A stretch of 64,000 nt of DNA from assembly GCA_965200115.1 (NCBI GenBank), contig OZ241336.1:124001-188000 (forward strand), read 5' to 3'. Made by a program: the position numbers and the translations under genes. The notes under the pieces are model-generated. The model saw nothing but the letters and a program-made list of their open reading frames with translations, searched no databases and was not told the DNA's origin. Below, piece by piece: positions 46,005 through 55,512 of the stretch. Source of the stretch: JAPOUP01 sp026708635 (GTDB lineage Bacteria; Pseudomonadota; Alphaproteobacteria; Rhodobacterales; Rhodobacteraceae). How positions within the stretch are numbered: the stretch's first letter is position 1; the number at the start of each line of letters is the position of its first letter.

Positions 46005-46955
46005 TCAGGTTCCGGTCCGCGACCGGATATCGGTAACGTTGGATGGAGCCACCTTCGCATCGGCAACCGTGACAACGGCCCTGTCCATAGTTCGAATAAC
46101 CTCTTCCAGTTCCCGTTTCGCGTTCTTGGTAAGGGGCTGCATGGGTTTTCGCGGGGGGCCCGCATCGATGCCGCGCATCGTCAATCCATGCTTTACGCAC
46201 TGCACGAAGGCCCCTCCCCCCTCCAGAACCCGCATAAGCGGAAGCATTGCGGACATGATCGCGCGTCCTCTCGTGAAATCCCCCTCGACAGCGCAGGCCC
46301 GGTACAACGCGATATGGGCTTCCGGCGCGAAGTTGGACCCGGCGCAGACCCAGCTTCGGGCACCCCAGGCAAAGAATTCCAGAGCCTGGTCATCCATTCC
46401 GCAGCTTAGAGCGATATGCGGATAGTCCCTCGCCAGCATGTGAAGCCGGTTCGGGTCGCCGGAGCTTTCCTTGATAGCGCAGAAGTTCGGGCTGCGACCC
46501 AGGCGGTCGAGGCATTCCTCATCCATGTTCACGCTCATGCGTCCCGGATAGTTGTATAGCATGACCGGCAGGTTGGCCGCTCGGTCTATGGCCAGCGCGT
46601 GCAGGGCGATCTCGCGGCCGGTGGGATAGGTATAGGGCGGCGTCGCCACAAGAAGCGCGTCGGCTCCAGCCGCTTTCGCGGCTTTCGCGAACATCACGCT
46701 TTCCTCTGTCCGCATGGCTCCCGTACCGACAATCATTGGCAAGCGTCCCGCGATGAGTTCCCTCACACGGTTCATCAAGTGGATGCGCTCCTCCGCCGAC
46801 TGCGCGTAATACTCCCCGGTCGTTCCGCCGACAATTATGCCATGAACCCCTGCCTCGATCAGGAACTCCACGGTCTCGGCCAGGGAAATCGCGTTCAGCG
46901 AGAAATCATCGTTCCAAGGTGTGACCAACGGTGTATAGATTCCCTCAAACTTCAT
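46005..46955 (-). CDS. DapA/NanA-family aldolase or dehydratase
   Basis: 316 residues from the ATG at 46955 (GGGGC 4 nt upstream). It is a class I Schiff-base TIM barrel with GGTTGEYY (phosphate/carboxylate-binding loop), the catalytic Tyr in YNYPGR (136) and the Schiff-base Lys K162 in CAIKESSGD. It is first in the operon with aldehyde dehydrogenase, mttB and FAD oxidoreductase. The context argues against housekeeping dihydrodipicolinate synthase and for a catabolic aldolase or dehydratase (for example of 2-keto-3-deoxy acids or hydroxyproline-derived acids). The substrate is unknown. Confidence 0.85.
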   Translation of the reverse strand: MKFEGIYTPLVTPWNDDFSLNAISLAETVEFLIEAGVHGIIVGGTTGEYYAQSAEERIHLMNRVRELIAGRLPMIVGTGAMRTEESVMFAKAAKAAGADALLVATPPYTYPTGREIALHALAIDRAANLPVMLYNYPGRMSVNMDEECLDRLGRSPNFCAIKESSGDPNRLHMLARDYPHIALSCGMDDQALEFFAWGARSWVCAGSNFAPEAHIALYRACAVEGDFTRGRAIMSAMLPLMRVLEGGGAFVQCVKHGLTMRGIDAGPPRKPMQPLTKNAKRELEEVIRTMDRAVVTVADAKVAPSNVTDIRSRTGT

Positions 46956-47266
46956 TTTGCCCCATTTCACAAAGACTCCAACATCGGCGCGAATGACCGG
47001 CGGCTCCGTCGAGGGCAGTGCGGCCTTCCCATGCCCAAGCTCAACATGACCCCGCCAACCGATTTCAGCACCATTGAGGAAAGGCAACCGGAATTCCAGT
47101 CCTTCCAGAAGGCAAAGGACACGGTCCGGCGATTCCGCTGCGCTTCGGACCCATCCCGATCGATGGCGTGACCGGTTTCCTTTACCGTTCACCTCCCGAC
47201 GCGATCCCCGGATTTACGGTTAGCCGAGCCCATCGTGATTCATTGTCATGACCATGTCAGGTCGCT

Positions 47267-48070
47267 ATGCCCGCATACATGCCTCGCTACGCCCTGAAGA
47301 TCGAGTATGATGGTGGACATTTCGCCGGCTGGCAGAAGCAGGACGGCCCGCTGACCGTGCAGGGCGCGATGCATGAAGCTCTCGGCAGGCTGGAAGCCGG
47401 CGTCCCGGTCATATCGGCGGCAGGGAGAACCGATGCCGGAGTGCACGCTCTGGGACAGGTCGCGCATTGTGACATGGAGAAAGACTGGACACCCTTCCGG
47501 CTGGCGCAGGCGCTGAATTACCATCTTAAACCCCTTCCCGTGGCCATCGTTGACGCCGCTTCGGTGCCCGACGACTTTCATGCCCGGTTCTCCGCGAAAG
47601 AACGGCGTTACCATTACAGGATTGTCTGCAGGAGGGCGCCGCTCACCATCGACGGGGGATTCGCGTGGAGAGTTCCGAGGCGACTGGACGCGGGAGCGAT
47701 GCATTCAGCGGCGCAGTATCTCGTGGGACGACATGATTTCACGACATTCCGCGCATCGGAATGCCAAGCAAGGTCGCCGGTCAGAACAGTCGACGCCGTG
47801 GACGTCGCGGCCAGCGGCAGCGACGTCAGCATATCCGTCCGCGCCCGTTCGTTCCTGCATAACCAGGTGCGTAGCTTTGTCGGCACGCTCGAACGTATCG
47901 GAGCGGGCGCTTGGCCTCCCGAGCGCGTACTTGACGCACTCATGGCCCGGGACCGGGCCGCCTGCGGCCCCCTGGCACCACCCGACGGTCTCTATCTCGC
48001 GGGTGTGCGCTATGAACCGGACCCCTTTCGCGATGAACGAGCGCAGGGAGGTCAGGGGAATCTCCCATAA
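47267..48070 (+). CDS. truA: tRNA pseudouridine(38-40) synthase TruA
   Basis: 267 residues. The catalytic D56 is in AGRTDAGVHALGQ; RYALKIEYDGGHFAGWQ is the family start (an ATG at 47279 would also serve). Other signatures are FHARFSAKERRYHY and RSFLHNQVRSFVGTL. It makes pseudouridine at positions 38-40 of tRNA anticodon stems. An IS4-type element has inserted in the last codons: the stop TAA (48068-48070) comes from the IS end. Joining 48065 to 49464 restores an end of RSPEPR and stop, so six residues were lost from a non-conserved tail and activity is probably kept. Confidence 0.94.
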   Translation: MPAYMPRYALKIEYDGGHFAGWQKQDGPLTVQGAMHEALGRLEAGVPVISAAGRTDAGVHALGQVAHCDMEKDWTPFRLAQALNYHLKPLPVAIVDAASVPDDFHARFSAKERRYHYRIVCRRAPLTIDGGFAWRVPRRLDAGAMHSAAQYLVGRHDFTTFRASECQARSPVRTVDAVDVAASGSDVSISVRARSFLHNQVRSFVGTLERIGAGAWPPERVLDALMARDRAACGPLAPPDGLYLAGVRYEPDPFRDERAQGGQGNLP

Positions 48071-49452
48071 GCGTTAACTTGTTTTAGTTTGCATTTCAGC
48101 GGCAGCGCACATCCCTCCGTATCGTTCAGTCCGCGGTCTTCGCTTTCGGGTCGGTTCAGCCAGTCCCGCCGCGATGGATGACCAGTCTTCCAGAACGTCG
48201 CTCATGCGGATGTGTGGATCAATGGTTCGACGGACCTGGTGGAACATGAACCGGAACTCCCTCCACCGGCTCGGTGTGGCGCCCGGGCCGGAGTTCGTAT
48301 CCCCGGGGGGAAACGGCCACCGCGTGGTGGATCAGTCTCCCGGTTAACGGCGCGGTGAACAGTTTTCCGTATAGCCACGCCTTCGCGCTTTCAGGACTGT
48401 ATTCGGGCAGATGGCCAAGCTGGGCGATGGACCTGAAGCGCTTGAGGACCGGCTCGGCCCGCCATCGAATCCGATACCATTGGAGGACCCGGTCAGGAGG
48501 GAATTCCGATGCCGGGAAGGTCGTGAACACGATCGCGTATCTGGCGAACTCCAGTGTTTCGGGCTTCGGGCTCCTGCCTTTCGACACCGCGGTTTCACGG
48601 AGTTTTCTCTCCGCGATGGCGATTGCGGCGTCCGACCTGCGTATCGCGCAGACCCGTCCCGCCACCGCATTTGACGCGCTTCCCGGGTCGGTGGCGGCCG
48701 GCCAGGCGGACACGGCGCCCGGACGGTGTAGGTTCCGCACCTCCCGAAGTAGGTTGAGGCGTCCGCCGTCCGATGCCTTCAAAGGTAGGGATCCGGTGTT
48801 CACGCGCACCGGAACGTACCCGCCGGCGTCCGCGACGTGGGCGATGCCATTCGCGGTCGAATGGCCCCGGCCGCCAGTCAGACAGTCCCCCTCGGAAACG
48901 GGAAACCGCGTGAACGACTCGCCGGTCCCCGTCCCTTCGGTCCCAGTCAGAATGAAATGGTCACACAGCGGGGAGGAACGCGGACCGAGTGGTGGACCTC
49001 CATAAAGAGCCGGTCTTTCCGGGCTCCCTGACCGTCGTGGCGTCCACCAGACGCATTTCAGGGGATTGACCGGACGGATGCCGCGGCAGGCCCCGCTCGG
49101 CGAACAGGGCCTGACACAAGGCCCGCAACCATGGCCCGGCCTTGACAAGACGCTTCATCAAGGCAACCGTCGACAGCTCCGCCAGCCCGCTCCGGCGGGC
49201 GCGCACAGCGGTTTCCGAAAGGGAATGGCCACAACCCGGATGAAGCGGCAGAACCCGGAGTAGATGCTCAGCCGACCTGTCCCTGCGCAAACCCTTCAAC
49301 GCGCCGGATTGAACCGCCATGCCCTCCCAGCCCTCCGGCAGGAAGTCCATCAACAACTCCCAATCTTCCTTCATACCCGATCTCCCCCGGGAAATGGACC
49401 TGGGGACACCATGGCGGGCAATCAGGGAAACTAAAACAAGTTAACGCTTATG
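48066..49452 (-). mobile_element. IS4-family insertion sequence with 11-bp target duplication
   Basis: 1387 bp. The ends are perfect 25-bp inverted repeats starting CATAAGCGTTAACTTG (48066-48090 and 49428-49452). The same 11 bp, GGGGAATCTCC, stand on both sides (48055-48065 and 49453-49463), a textbook IS4-type duplication. It encodes one transposase on the minus strand, broken by small frameshifts. Intact ends and duplication argue for a recent insertion. It lies in the 3' end of truA. Confidence 0.92.
48219..49374 (-). pseudogene. IS4-family transposase with frameshifts
   Basis: The N-terminal part (49374 to about 48990) reads MKEDWELLMDFLPEGW and holds the first catalytic Asp in LVDATTV. 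The C-terminal part (about 48975 to 48219) continues in another frame with CDHFILTG, ADAGGYVPVRVN and the IS4 signature Y-R-E-K in YRIRWRAEPVLKRF. Between them, near 48970-48995, the expected sequence passes through a third frame, so at least two single-base lesions are present. The protein cannot be made in full as read. Sequencing error is the alternative to true decay. Confidence 0.85.
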
Positions 49453-49791
49453 GGGGAATCTCCCCCGGTCTCCTGAACCGCGTTGAGCCGACAATGCGTC
49501 GCCGGCGATATGCCAACGATCGGCGTCCAGGATTTCCCATGGATTCCATTTCGCCAAACCTCGTCCAACTCACGCCACTACGCTTATGGAAGAGCCCGCT
49601 ATCCGGTTGATGCGGCCGGTGCCCGATGAAATGACGTCTCTATAGACGGAGGCAAACGCTCCGGATACCCAAAATGACCCAGTGCCGCCGTCACACGCGA
49701 ACGGTGGGTTCGGTCGGGAACGGCCTTGCGGCCAGCTCCTTAACGGGCGAATGCTGTTTTCCGAAGCGGTAAAGGAAGTCCCATCAAAACA
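49453..49791. other. Gap between IS and alcohol dehydrogenase, no gene seen
   Basis: 339 bp. The first 34 bases hold the IS target duplication and the severed end of truA (stop at 49484-49486). The remainder has no reading frame or repeat that I can support. Confidence 0.5.
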
Positions 49792-50883
49792 GTGAAGGCC
49801 GCGGTCTGCCGCGGGTTCGGCGCCCCGCTCGCCATCGAGGAAATAGAGCTAGCCGCACCGGGGCCGAGGGAAGCCTTGGTAGAACTGGCCGCTTGCGCGA
49901 TCTGCCACTCCGACATCACCTTCGCCGAGGGTGGCTGGGGCGGGCATATCCCGGCGGTCTACGGGCATGAGGCGGCGGGGATTGTCGCGGCGGTTGGAAC
50001 GAACGTAGATACGTTCGCGATCGGCGATGCAGTCCTCGTGACCTTGCTACGTTCATGCGAAACCTGCAGCTCTTGCCTCTCGGGCCGCCCGGCCACCTGC
50101 ACCCGGTCATTCGATACCGTCTCGCATCCGTTGAGCAAGGATGGAGAGCCCATCGAGCAGGGTATGGGAACCGGGGCATTCGCCGAAGCGGTGGTCGTCG
50201 ATCGAACCCAGATCGTGAAAATACCGGCGGATATACCGATGGACGCGGCGGCGTTGCTTAGCTGCGGGGTCATCACCGGTATCGGTGCGGTGGTCAACAC
50301 CGCCAAGCTGCGTCCCGGCCAGACCTGTATCGTTATCGGCGCCGGCGGAGTCGGCCTCAATGCGATTCAGGGCGCCCGCATCGCCGGAGCTTCCCGGATC
50401 GTCGCTGTTGACATGAAGCAGGAAAAGCTCCAGACGGCTATGGAGTTCGGTGCCACCGATGGGGTGCTCGCCACTGATCCGAAGCCCTGGTCCACCGCCA
50501 GGCGAATCCTGGGTGGCGGCGCGGATTTTGTTTTCGTAACCGTTGGCGATGTGAACGCCTACGACACTTCCGTGCGCTATCTTGGGACGCATGGTAAAAC
50601 AGTCATGGTCGGAATGACGCACAATGGCGAGTCGTCAAGCTATCAGCCTGCCGACTTCGCCGCGCTCGCGCAAGGCATGATCGGCTCCAAAATGGGCGAT
50701 ACCGTCCTTGGCCGCGACATTCCCTGGATGGTGGATCTATACCGACAGGGTCGGCTGAAGCTAGATGAACTTGTCTCCAGGCGCTGGCCTCTGGACGAGA
50801 TAAACGATGCCATTGCCGATACCCGGACAGGCGCGGCGAAGCGCAATGTGATCATATTCCGGAATCGGGCTGCCCTTTTCTAG
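49792..50883 (+). CDS. Zinc-dependent alcohol dehydrogenase
   Basis: 363 residues with a GTG start at 49792. It is a medium-chain dehydrogenase with the catalytic zinc ligands in AICHSDITF and YGHEAAGIV and the structural-zinc Cys cluster in RSCETCSSC plus a fourth Cys in ATC. The NAD-binding motif is IGAGGVGLNAIQGA. It resembles class III or formaldehyde-type dehydrogenases and aryl-alcohol dehydrogenases in which Cys follows Ala-Ile. It oxidises an alcohol to an aldehyde with NAD+. The next gene, an enolase-superfamily enzyme, is 582 bp away, so an operon is not evident. Confidence 0.9.
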   Translation: MKAAVCRGFGAPLAIEEIELAAPGPREALVELAACAICHSDITFAEGGWGGHIPAVYGHEAAGIVAAVGTNVDTFAIGDAVLVTLLRSCETCSSCLSGRPATCTRSFDTVSHPLSKDGEPIEQGMGTGAFAEAVVVDRTQIVKIPADIPMDAAALLSCGVITGIGAVVNTAKLRPGQTCIVIGAGGVGLNAIQGARIAGASRIVAVDMKQEKLQTAMEFGATDGVLATDPKPWSTARRILGGGADFVFVTVGDVNAYDTSVRYLGTHGKTVMVGMTHNGESSSYQPADFAALAQGMIGSKMGDTVLGRDIPWMVDLYRQGRLKLDELVSRRWPLDEINDAIADTRTGAAKRNVIIFRNRAALF

Positions 50884-51465
50884 GGTAACCGGCGGCCACT
50901 TCGGCTCCGTTCGAGGCCGGGCGGTGACCTGACCTATCCCATCGGACGCCATCACATTGTGTTCCGTGCGGAGTGCTACGCTATGGCCATGCCGATAACC
51001 CTGTGACCGCAGCCGCGGCGCGCGTGCCATTGAGCTGCCGCGGCGATGTGCGCCACCCGGAACCTCGCCGTAAATTCGCCGATCCGGTTTCCTGAAGTCG
51101 TTCCAGGCTCTCCAGGTTGCTCGCAACGCCCGCAGCGTAGCCGGCCCGGCCTGAGAATAACCGCGGGGCCCTCGGTCAAGGCCAGGTGAAACCGCGGCCT
51201 CCTGCCCTGTTCCACCGAGGCCATCCATGAACCTTGCGTGAATGGCGCGCGGCTATGGGTCATCCCCCGTCCACAAACGTATTCTCTCAGTCCGGTCACG
51301 ACCGCGAACCGACCGGTCCACCAGCCGCGCTCCAATTGCCTTACGGAAAACGCCCCGGACCTCGCACCTGAGAACCGGGAGGACAGCAACCTCTGGACCC
51401 GGCCGATAAACGGTGATTGTCTCACCCGTGATGAACCCTAACCATTCCTGAAGCGTGATGGCGTC
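50884..51465. other. Gap between alcohol dehydrogenase and enolase-superfamily gene
   Basis: 582 bp. A 149-codon minus frame (50976-51425) and shorter frames are Arg/Gly-rich without recognised similarity. It may hold a decayed gene. I see no promoter or terminator that stands out. Confidence 0.35.
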
Positions 51466-52671
51466 ATGAAGTTAATCGATCTCGATATCATCGTAACGGC
51501 CCCGCCCGCACCTGGCTGGGGCGGCCGCTACTGGATTTTGGTGAAGGTCACGACAGACACGGACATCACCGGCTGGGGAGAATGCTATGCCTCATCAGTA
51601 GGACCGTCAGCGATGAAGGCCGTCATCAAGGATGTGTTCGAGCGGCATATGGCGGACGCGAATCCGGAAGACTTGGAGCGAATGTTCCGCCGCGTCTATT
51701 CCAGCGGTTTCACCCAACGCCCGGATCTGACAGTGATGGGCGCATTCTCAGGACTTGAGATAGCATGCTGGGACATTCTGGGTAAAGACCGCGACCGACC
51801 TGTCTGGGCCCTGATCGGCAGCCGGATGAACGACAGAATCCGCGCTTATTCCTATCTCTATCCACTTGAGCGGCACAGACAGCCAGAATTCTGGACCTCT
51901 CCGGTTACCGCTGCCGAAAGCGCCGCCGAACTCATAGAGCGGGGTTACACCGCCGTCAAGTTCGACCCGGCCGGTCCCTACACAATTCGTGGCGGACATC
52001 AGCCGGCAATGTCGGATATTTCAACATCCGTCGCGTTCTGCGAAACGATACGCTCCACCGTAGGTGACAGGGCAGACATTCTGTTCGGCACCCACGGACA
52101 GTTCAGCACTGGCGGCGCCATCCGTCTGGGCAAGGCCCTGGAACCGTTTCAGCCGCTGTGGTTCGAGGAACCTATACCACCGGACAATCTACTGGAATTC
52201 GCTCAAGTGGCCCGCGCTGTCAATATTCCCCTCGCGACAGGTGAACGGCTGACTACCAAGGCGGAATTCGCCGTTCTGCTCCGGACCGCCGGTGCCGCGA
52301 TCCTTCAACCAGCGCTCGGGCGATGTGGCGGAATCTGGGAAACCCGAAAGATCGCGGCGCTGGCGGAAGCGTTCAACGCGCAACTGGCGCCGCATCTATA
52401 CGCCGGTCCCGTCGAATGGGCAGCCAATATCCACCTGAGCGTCTCAACTCCGAATTTCCTGATCGCCGAAACCATTGAAACCGAATTCCATGACCGGCTG
52501 ATCGGCGGCACGATAAGGGTGGACAATGGGTTCGTACCGGCCCCCGAAGGCCCGGGGCCCGGAATCGAGGTGAACGAGGAGTTGGCCCGATCGCATCCCT
52601 ATACCGGCGACAGGCTGCATCTGGAGATGCAGGAGGCTCCCTGCAACTATCGACGCGGAAATGTATTTTAA
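51466..52671 (+). CDS. Mandelate racemase/muconate lactonizing (enolase superfamily) enzyme
   Basis: 401 residues. The N-terminal capping domain (1-125) contains GGRYWILVKVTTD and GWGECYAS. The barrel has the Lys region TAVKFDPAG, metal ligands in WFEEPIPPDN and TGERLTTKAEF, and the catalytic His in LAPHLYAGP. The strand that usually gives the first metal ligand reads DILFGTHGQF, as in one galactonate-dehydratase-like subgroup. It probably dehydrates a sugar acid or a related hydroxy acid. No sugar-specific neighbour narrows the substrate. Confidence 0.88.
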   Translation: MKLIDLDIIVTAPPAPGWGGRYWILVKVTTDTDITGWGECYASSVGPSAMKAVIKDVFERHMADANPEDLERMFRRVYSSGFTQRPDLTVMGAFSGLEIACWDILGKDRDRPVWALIGSRMNDRIRAYSYLYPLERHRQPEFWTSPVTAAESAAELIERGYTAVKFDPAGPYTIRGGHQPAMSDISTSVAFCETIRSTVGDRADILFGTHGQFSTGGAIRLGKALEPFQPLWFEEPIPPDNLLEFAQVARAVNIPLATGERLTTKAEFAVLLRTAGAAILQPALGRCGGIWETRKIAALAEAFNAQLAPHLYAGPVEWAANIHLSVSTPNFLIAETIETEFHDRLIGGTIRVDNGFVPAPEGPGPGIEVNEELARSHPYTGDRLHLEMQEAPCNYRRGNVF

Positions 52672-52792
52672 GGCGGCGTACCCAAGCTGGTAGCTCGGGC
52701 CGATTCCGGGAAAGGGCCTGCTACGTAGCGAGAAAGCCATTGTCGCGAGGCGGCGCCAAGACGAACGGTTCCGCATCGGAACACACGAGGCT

Positions 52793-53530
52793 CTATTCCG
52801 CGGCCATGAAGGCACGGTAATCCTCCGCTACCGCTTCCGCGGCGGTGGCCAAAAGCCTTCGCCCGAGTTCCGGCGTCGCGAGGGCGGAATGCGATCCGAC
52901 CCGGCCATCCGGAAATTCCGCACGATGTTCTTCGGGCGGACCGTGTCTGTCTCCTGAATGAGCGGCGATGTATTCGACTGAGAGCGCCTTGGGCTCGATA
53001 TCCGCGTCGGAGTGGCTGACCCTGCGGATCAGGGATTGGGTTATCGCGACCTCGGAAGGTGTCGCGTGCAGACCTTCCCAGCCACCGAAAAATTCGTTCC
53101 TAAGCTCGTTTACCCCATCAAAGTCCCACCAGCTGCGCATACATATTGCCTCAGGCGGCAAGGCCGCGACGGCGCTCCTGAGCGGGTCAAGATTCGCCCC
53201 GTGTCCGTTCAGGAGGTAGACGCGGGTGAAACCCTGTCCATACAATTCCAGCAGAATCCCGCGAGCCAAGGCTTCGAACAGGTCAGCTTCGATTGAAACC
53301 GTTCCCGGGAATCCCGTATTGAACGGGGCCGGCGCATAGGCAAGCGGCGGAGCGACAAGCGCCCCTGTCCGTTCCGCGGCCGAGAGCGCGATTGCCTCCG
53401 CACATGCCGTATCCGTCCCGATCAGCCCGATCGGACCATGCTGCTCGGTGGAACCGCAGGGAAGGAAGATCCCTTGAGTGCGGTCCAGGTACTCCGCAAC
53501 CTCATACCATGTACGCTCAGCGAGCTTCAT
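52793..53530 (-). CDS. Creatininase family amidohydrolase
   Basis: 245 residues. The metal-binding residues are visible in LPCGSTEQHGPIGLIGTD (Glu, His, Asp), LLNGHGANLDPL (His) and the late Glu in ATPSEVAI. Family members open cyclic amides (creatinine, formamide intermediates) or act in peptide cofactor maturation (MftE). The neighbouring amino-acid-type ABC transporter suggests a cyclic or amide nitrogen compound as substrate, which is inference. It lies 102 bp downstream of the solute-binding protein gene on the same strand and may share its transcript. Confidence 0.9.
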   Translation of the reverse strand: MKLAERTWYEVAEYLDRTQGIFLPCGSTEQHGPIGLIGTDTACAEAIALSAAERTGALVAPPLAYAPAPFNTGFPGTVSIEADLFEALARGILLELYGQGFTRVYLLNGHGANLDPLRSAVAALPPEAICMRSWWDFDGVNELRNEFFGGWEGLHATPSEVAITQSLIRRVSHSDADIEPKALSVEYIAAHSGDRHGPPEEHRAEFPDGRVGSHSALATPELGRRLLATAAEAVAEDYRAFMAAE

Positions 53531-53632
53531 CTAGGCGACGGACCGGTTCCGGAGGGTCGGGAGAAAAAGCCGCGGACATCTGTATGCGGCGGGGAGTGCC
53601 CGCAAGCGCCCCCGCCAGAAGCCCAATACCGA

Positions 53633-54403
53633 TCAAAGCCCCCATTTCGCCCTGGCTTCATCGAAGAAACCCTTGGCCTGTTTCACCTTAACCCAGTTGT
53701 TGACGTAGTTTATCCAGACCTGATCGTCCTGTGGCAGCAGCATGGCGATGGGTGAAGGTGCCCGGGGCTCGGTATTCGGAACCTGCACCACGCCATGCTT
53801 CGCCTTGAGCGTCGCGCCTTCGATATTCGAGGTAACGAACACATCCGCGCGACCCGCGAGCACCTCCTGAAATCCACGTGCGGGAGCCTCTACAACCTTG
53901 ATGTCCGCATCCGGAAACCACTCGCGCACCAGCGCCTCGAATGTGGTTCCAAGCGTTGTCGCGACCCTGACGCCAGGATTATTGATCGAATCGTAGCCGT
54001 CATAGCTGTCGGCCTTGTCCGGCGTCGTAAACGGCATGATCTCAACCGCGATGTAGCTTTCCGAGAATCCCGCGACCTTCATTCGGGGCGGGCTGATCGA
54101 GGCTGAGCCGGTCATATGATACTTTCCCGCAACCACACCGTTCACCAGCGTCTTCCAGTCGGCCGGCACGAACTCCACCTCAACACCGAGATCCCCAGCG
54201 AGTTCCATCGCTACATCGATGTCAAATCCCTTATAGCCGTTCGTGGCCGGATCACGTACGGACATAGGATTCCAGTCACCGGTGGTCCCGAACTTGAGGA
54301 CTCCGGAGTCGAGAATCCGGTTCAGCGCAGATTGCGCGTTTCCAACGGTGGCCAGACACATGCTTACGGCGACCGCCGCGACGGCGCGTTTCCAGTGAAT
54401 CAT
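53633..54403 (-). CDS. Amino-acid-type ABC transporter solute-binding protein
   Basis: 256 residues. It has a signal peptide of about 23 residues (positive start, hydrophobic core, cleavage near GNA-QS). The mature protein is the family 3 solute-binding fold: LKFGTTGDWNPM, KGFDIDVAMELAGDLG and VEFVPADW in the first lobe, and the ligand-carboxylate region VATTLGTTFEAL. It captures a polar amino acid or similar compound in the periplasm. It is divergent from the ATPase gene with 123 bp between the starts, so one region may control both. Confidence 0.92.
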   Translation of the reverse strand: MIHWKRAVAAVAVSMCLATVGNAQSALNRILDSGVLKFGTTGDWNPMSVRDPATNGYKGFDIDVAMELAGDLGVEVEFVPADWKTLVNGVVAGKYHMTGSASISPPRMKVAGFSESYIAVEIMPFTTPDKADSYDGYDSINNPGVRVATTLGTTFEALVREWFPDADIKVVEAPARGFQEVLAGRADVFVTSNIEGATLKAKHGVVQVPNTEPRAPSPIAMLLPQDDQVWINYVNNWVKVKQAKGFFDEARAKWGL

Positions 54404-54526
54404 CTCGTTCTCCCATTTGACCGCGCCTGGTGGCTCGGTATCTTGACGCTTGAATCTGATATAATTTTATCGCTAACCTCAAGGGCATTGTTTACGCGGC
54501 GGGATTTTCGGGAAACGGGGATAGGC

Positions 54527-55270
54527 ATGGATACCGGCGCTGCCATTGAAATGATCGGCGTAAACAAGTGGTTCGGCGATTTCCACGTTCTCAAGGACGT
54601 GAGCATGTCAGTGAATCCGGGTGAACGTGTCGTGATCTGCGGGCCATCCGGCTCCGGCAAGTCGACCGTGGTACGGTGCGTCTGCCGGCTTGAGACCCAC
54701 CAAAAAGGAGTGATACGGGTCGATGGAACGGAACTGACCGACGATCCGGGTTCCGTGGCGGCGATCCGATCCGAAGTCGGAATGGTTTTCCAGCAGTTCA
54801 ACCTGTTTCCGCATCTAACGGTCCTCCAGAATCTCATGCTCGGCCCGACTAAGGCGCGGGGACTGTCACGGCTGGAAGCCGAGGAGCGGGCACGTATGTA
54901 CCTTGAGCGCGTGAAAATCCCTGAGCAGGCCGGGAAACGTCCGGCCCAATTGTCCGGGGGCCAGCAGCAGCGTGTCGCGATCGCGCGCTCCCTTTGCATG
55001 GAACCCAAGGTAATGCTCTTTGACGAGCCGACGTCAGCCCTTGATCCCGAAATGATCGCGGAAGTGCTCGATGCAATGGTGGAACTGGCCGAGGAGGGAA
55101 TGACAATGGTGGTCGTCACGCACGAGATGGGATTCGCGCGGGAAGTGGCGGACCAAATGGTATTCATGGACGCCGGTGAGATCGTCGAGACGGGAAGTCC
55201 CGCCGAGTTCTTCGAGACACCTAAGTCCCACAGGTGCCAGACTTTCCTGAACCAGATCCTTCGTCACTGA
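54527..55270 (+). CDS. Amino-acid-type ABC transporter ATP-binding protein
   Basis: 247 residues from the ATG at 54527 (GGGGATA upstream); the frame extends further left without family similarity. Walker A is GPSGSGKST, the Q-loop VFQQFNLFPHLTVLQN, the signature LSGGQQQRVAIARSL and Walker B VMLFDEPTSALDPE, followed by THEMGFAREVAD. This is the GlnQ/HisP subgroup of polar amino acid importers. It pairs with the permease gene 242 bp downstream and with the divergent binding protein. Confidence 0.95.
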   Translation: MDTGAAIEMIGVNKWFGDFHVLKDVSMSVNPGERVVICGPSGSGKSTVVRCVCRLETHQKGVIRVDGTELTDDPGSVAAIRSEVGMVFQQFNLFPHLTVLQNLMLGPTKARGLSRLEAEERARMYLERVKIPEQAGKRPAQLSGGQQQRVAIARSLCMEPKVMLFDEPTSALDPEMIAEVLDAMVELAEEGMTMVVVTHEMGFAREVADQMVFMDAGEIVETGSPAEFFETPKSHRCQTFLNQILRH

Positions 55271-55512
55271 CCAAAGCCATTCCCGGAAATGCTCCACATC
55301 CACCCAACACGCTGTCCCGTCATGGCGCGAACTCGGAAACGCGGAAACACGGCCCTGATCCAGCCTTGGGTTACAGACAGTCTGATTTACGCGGAGGAAC
55401 GTGACAGAGGCTTCCGAAACCCGCTCCCGCCGCAGGCGCTACGGCGACGGTCGGGGAATTCGCGTCCGGCATCAGGTTCCCGACAGATCGCATCCGAAAG
55501 ACTGGAATCCAC

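Noticed and set aside
46005..46955. Calling the DapA-like gene housekeeping dapA
   Set aside because: It is embedded in a catabolic operon with aldehyde dehydrogenase and mttB, and DapA-family folds cover many aldolases and dehydratases.
54443..54465. TTGACG followed by a perfect TATAAT upstream of the amino-acid ABC ATPase gene
   Set aside because: The spacer is only 11 nt, too short for a standard sigma-70 promoter, and no better -35 box sits 16-18 nt upstream.
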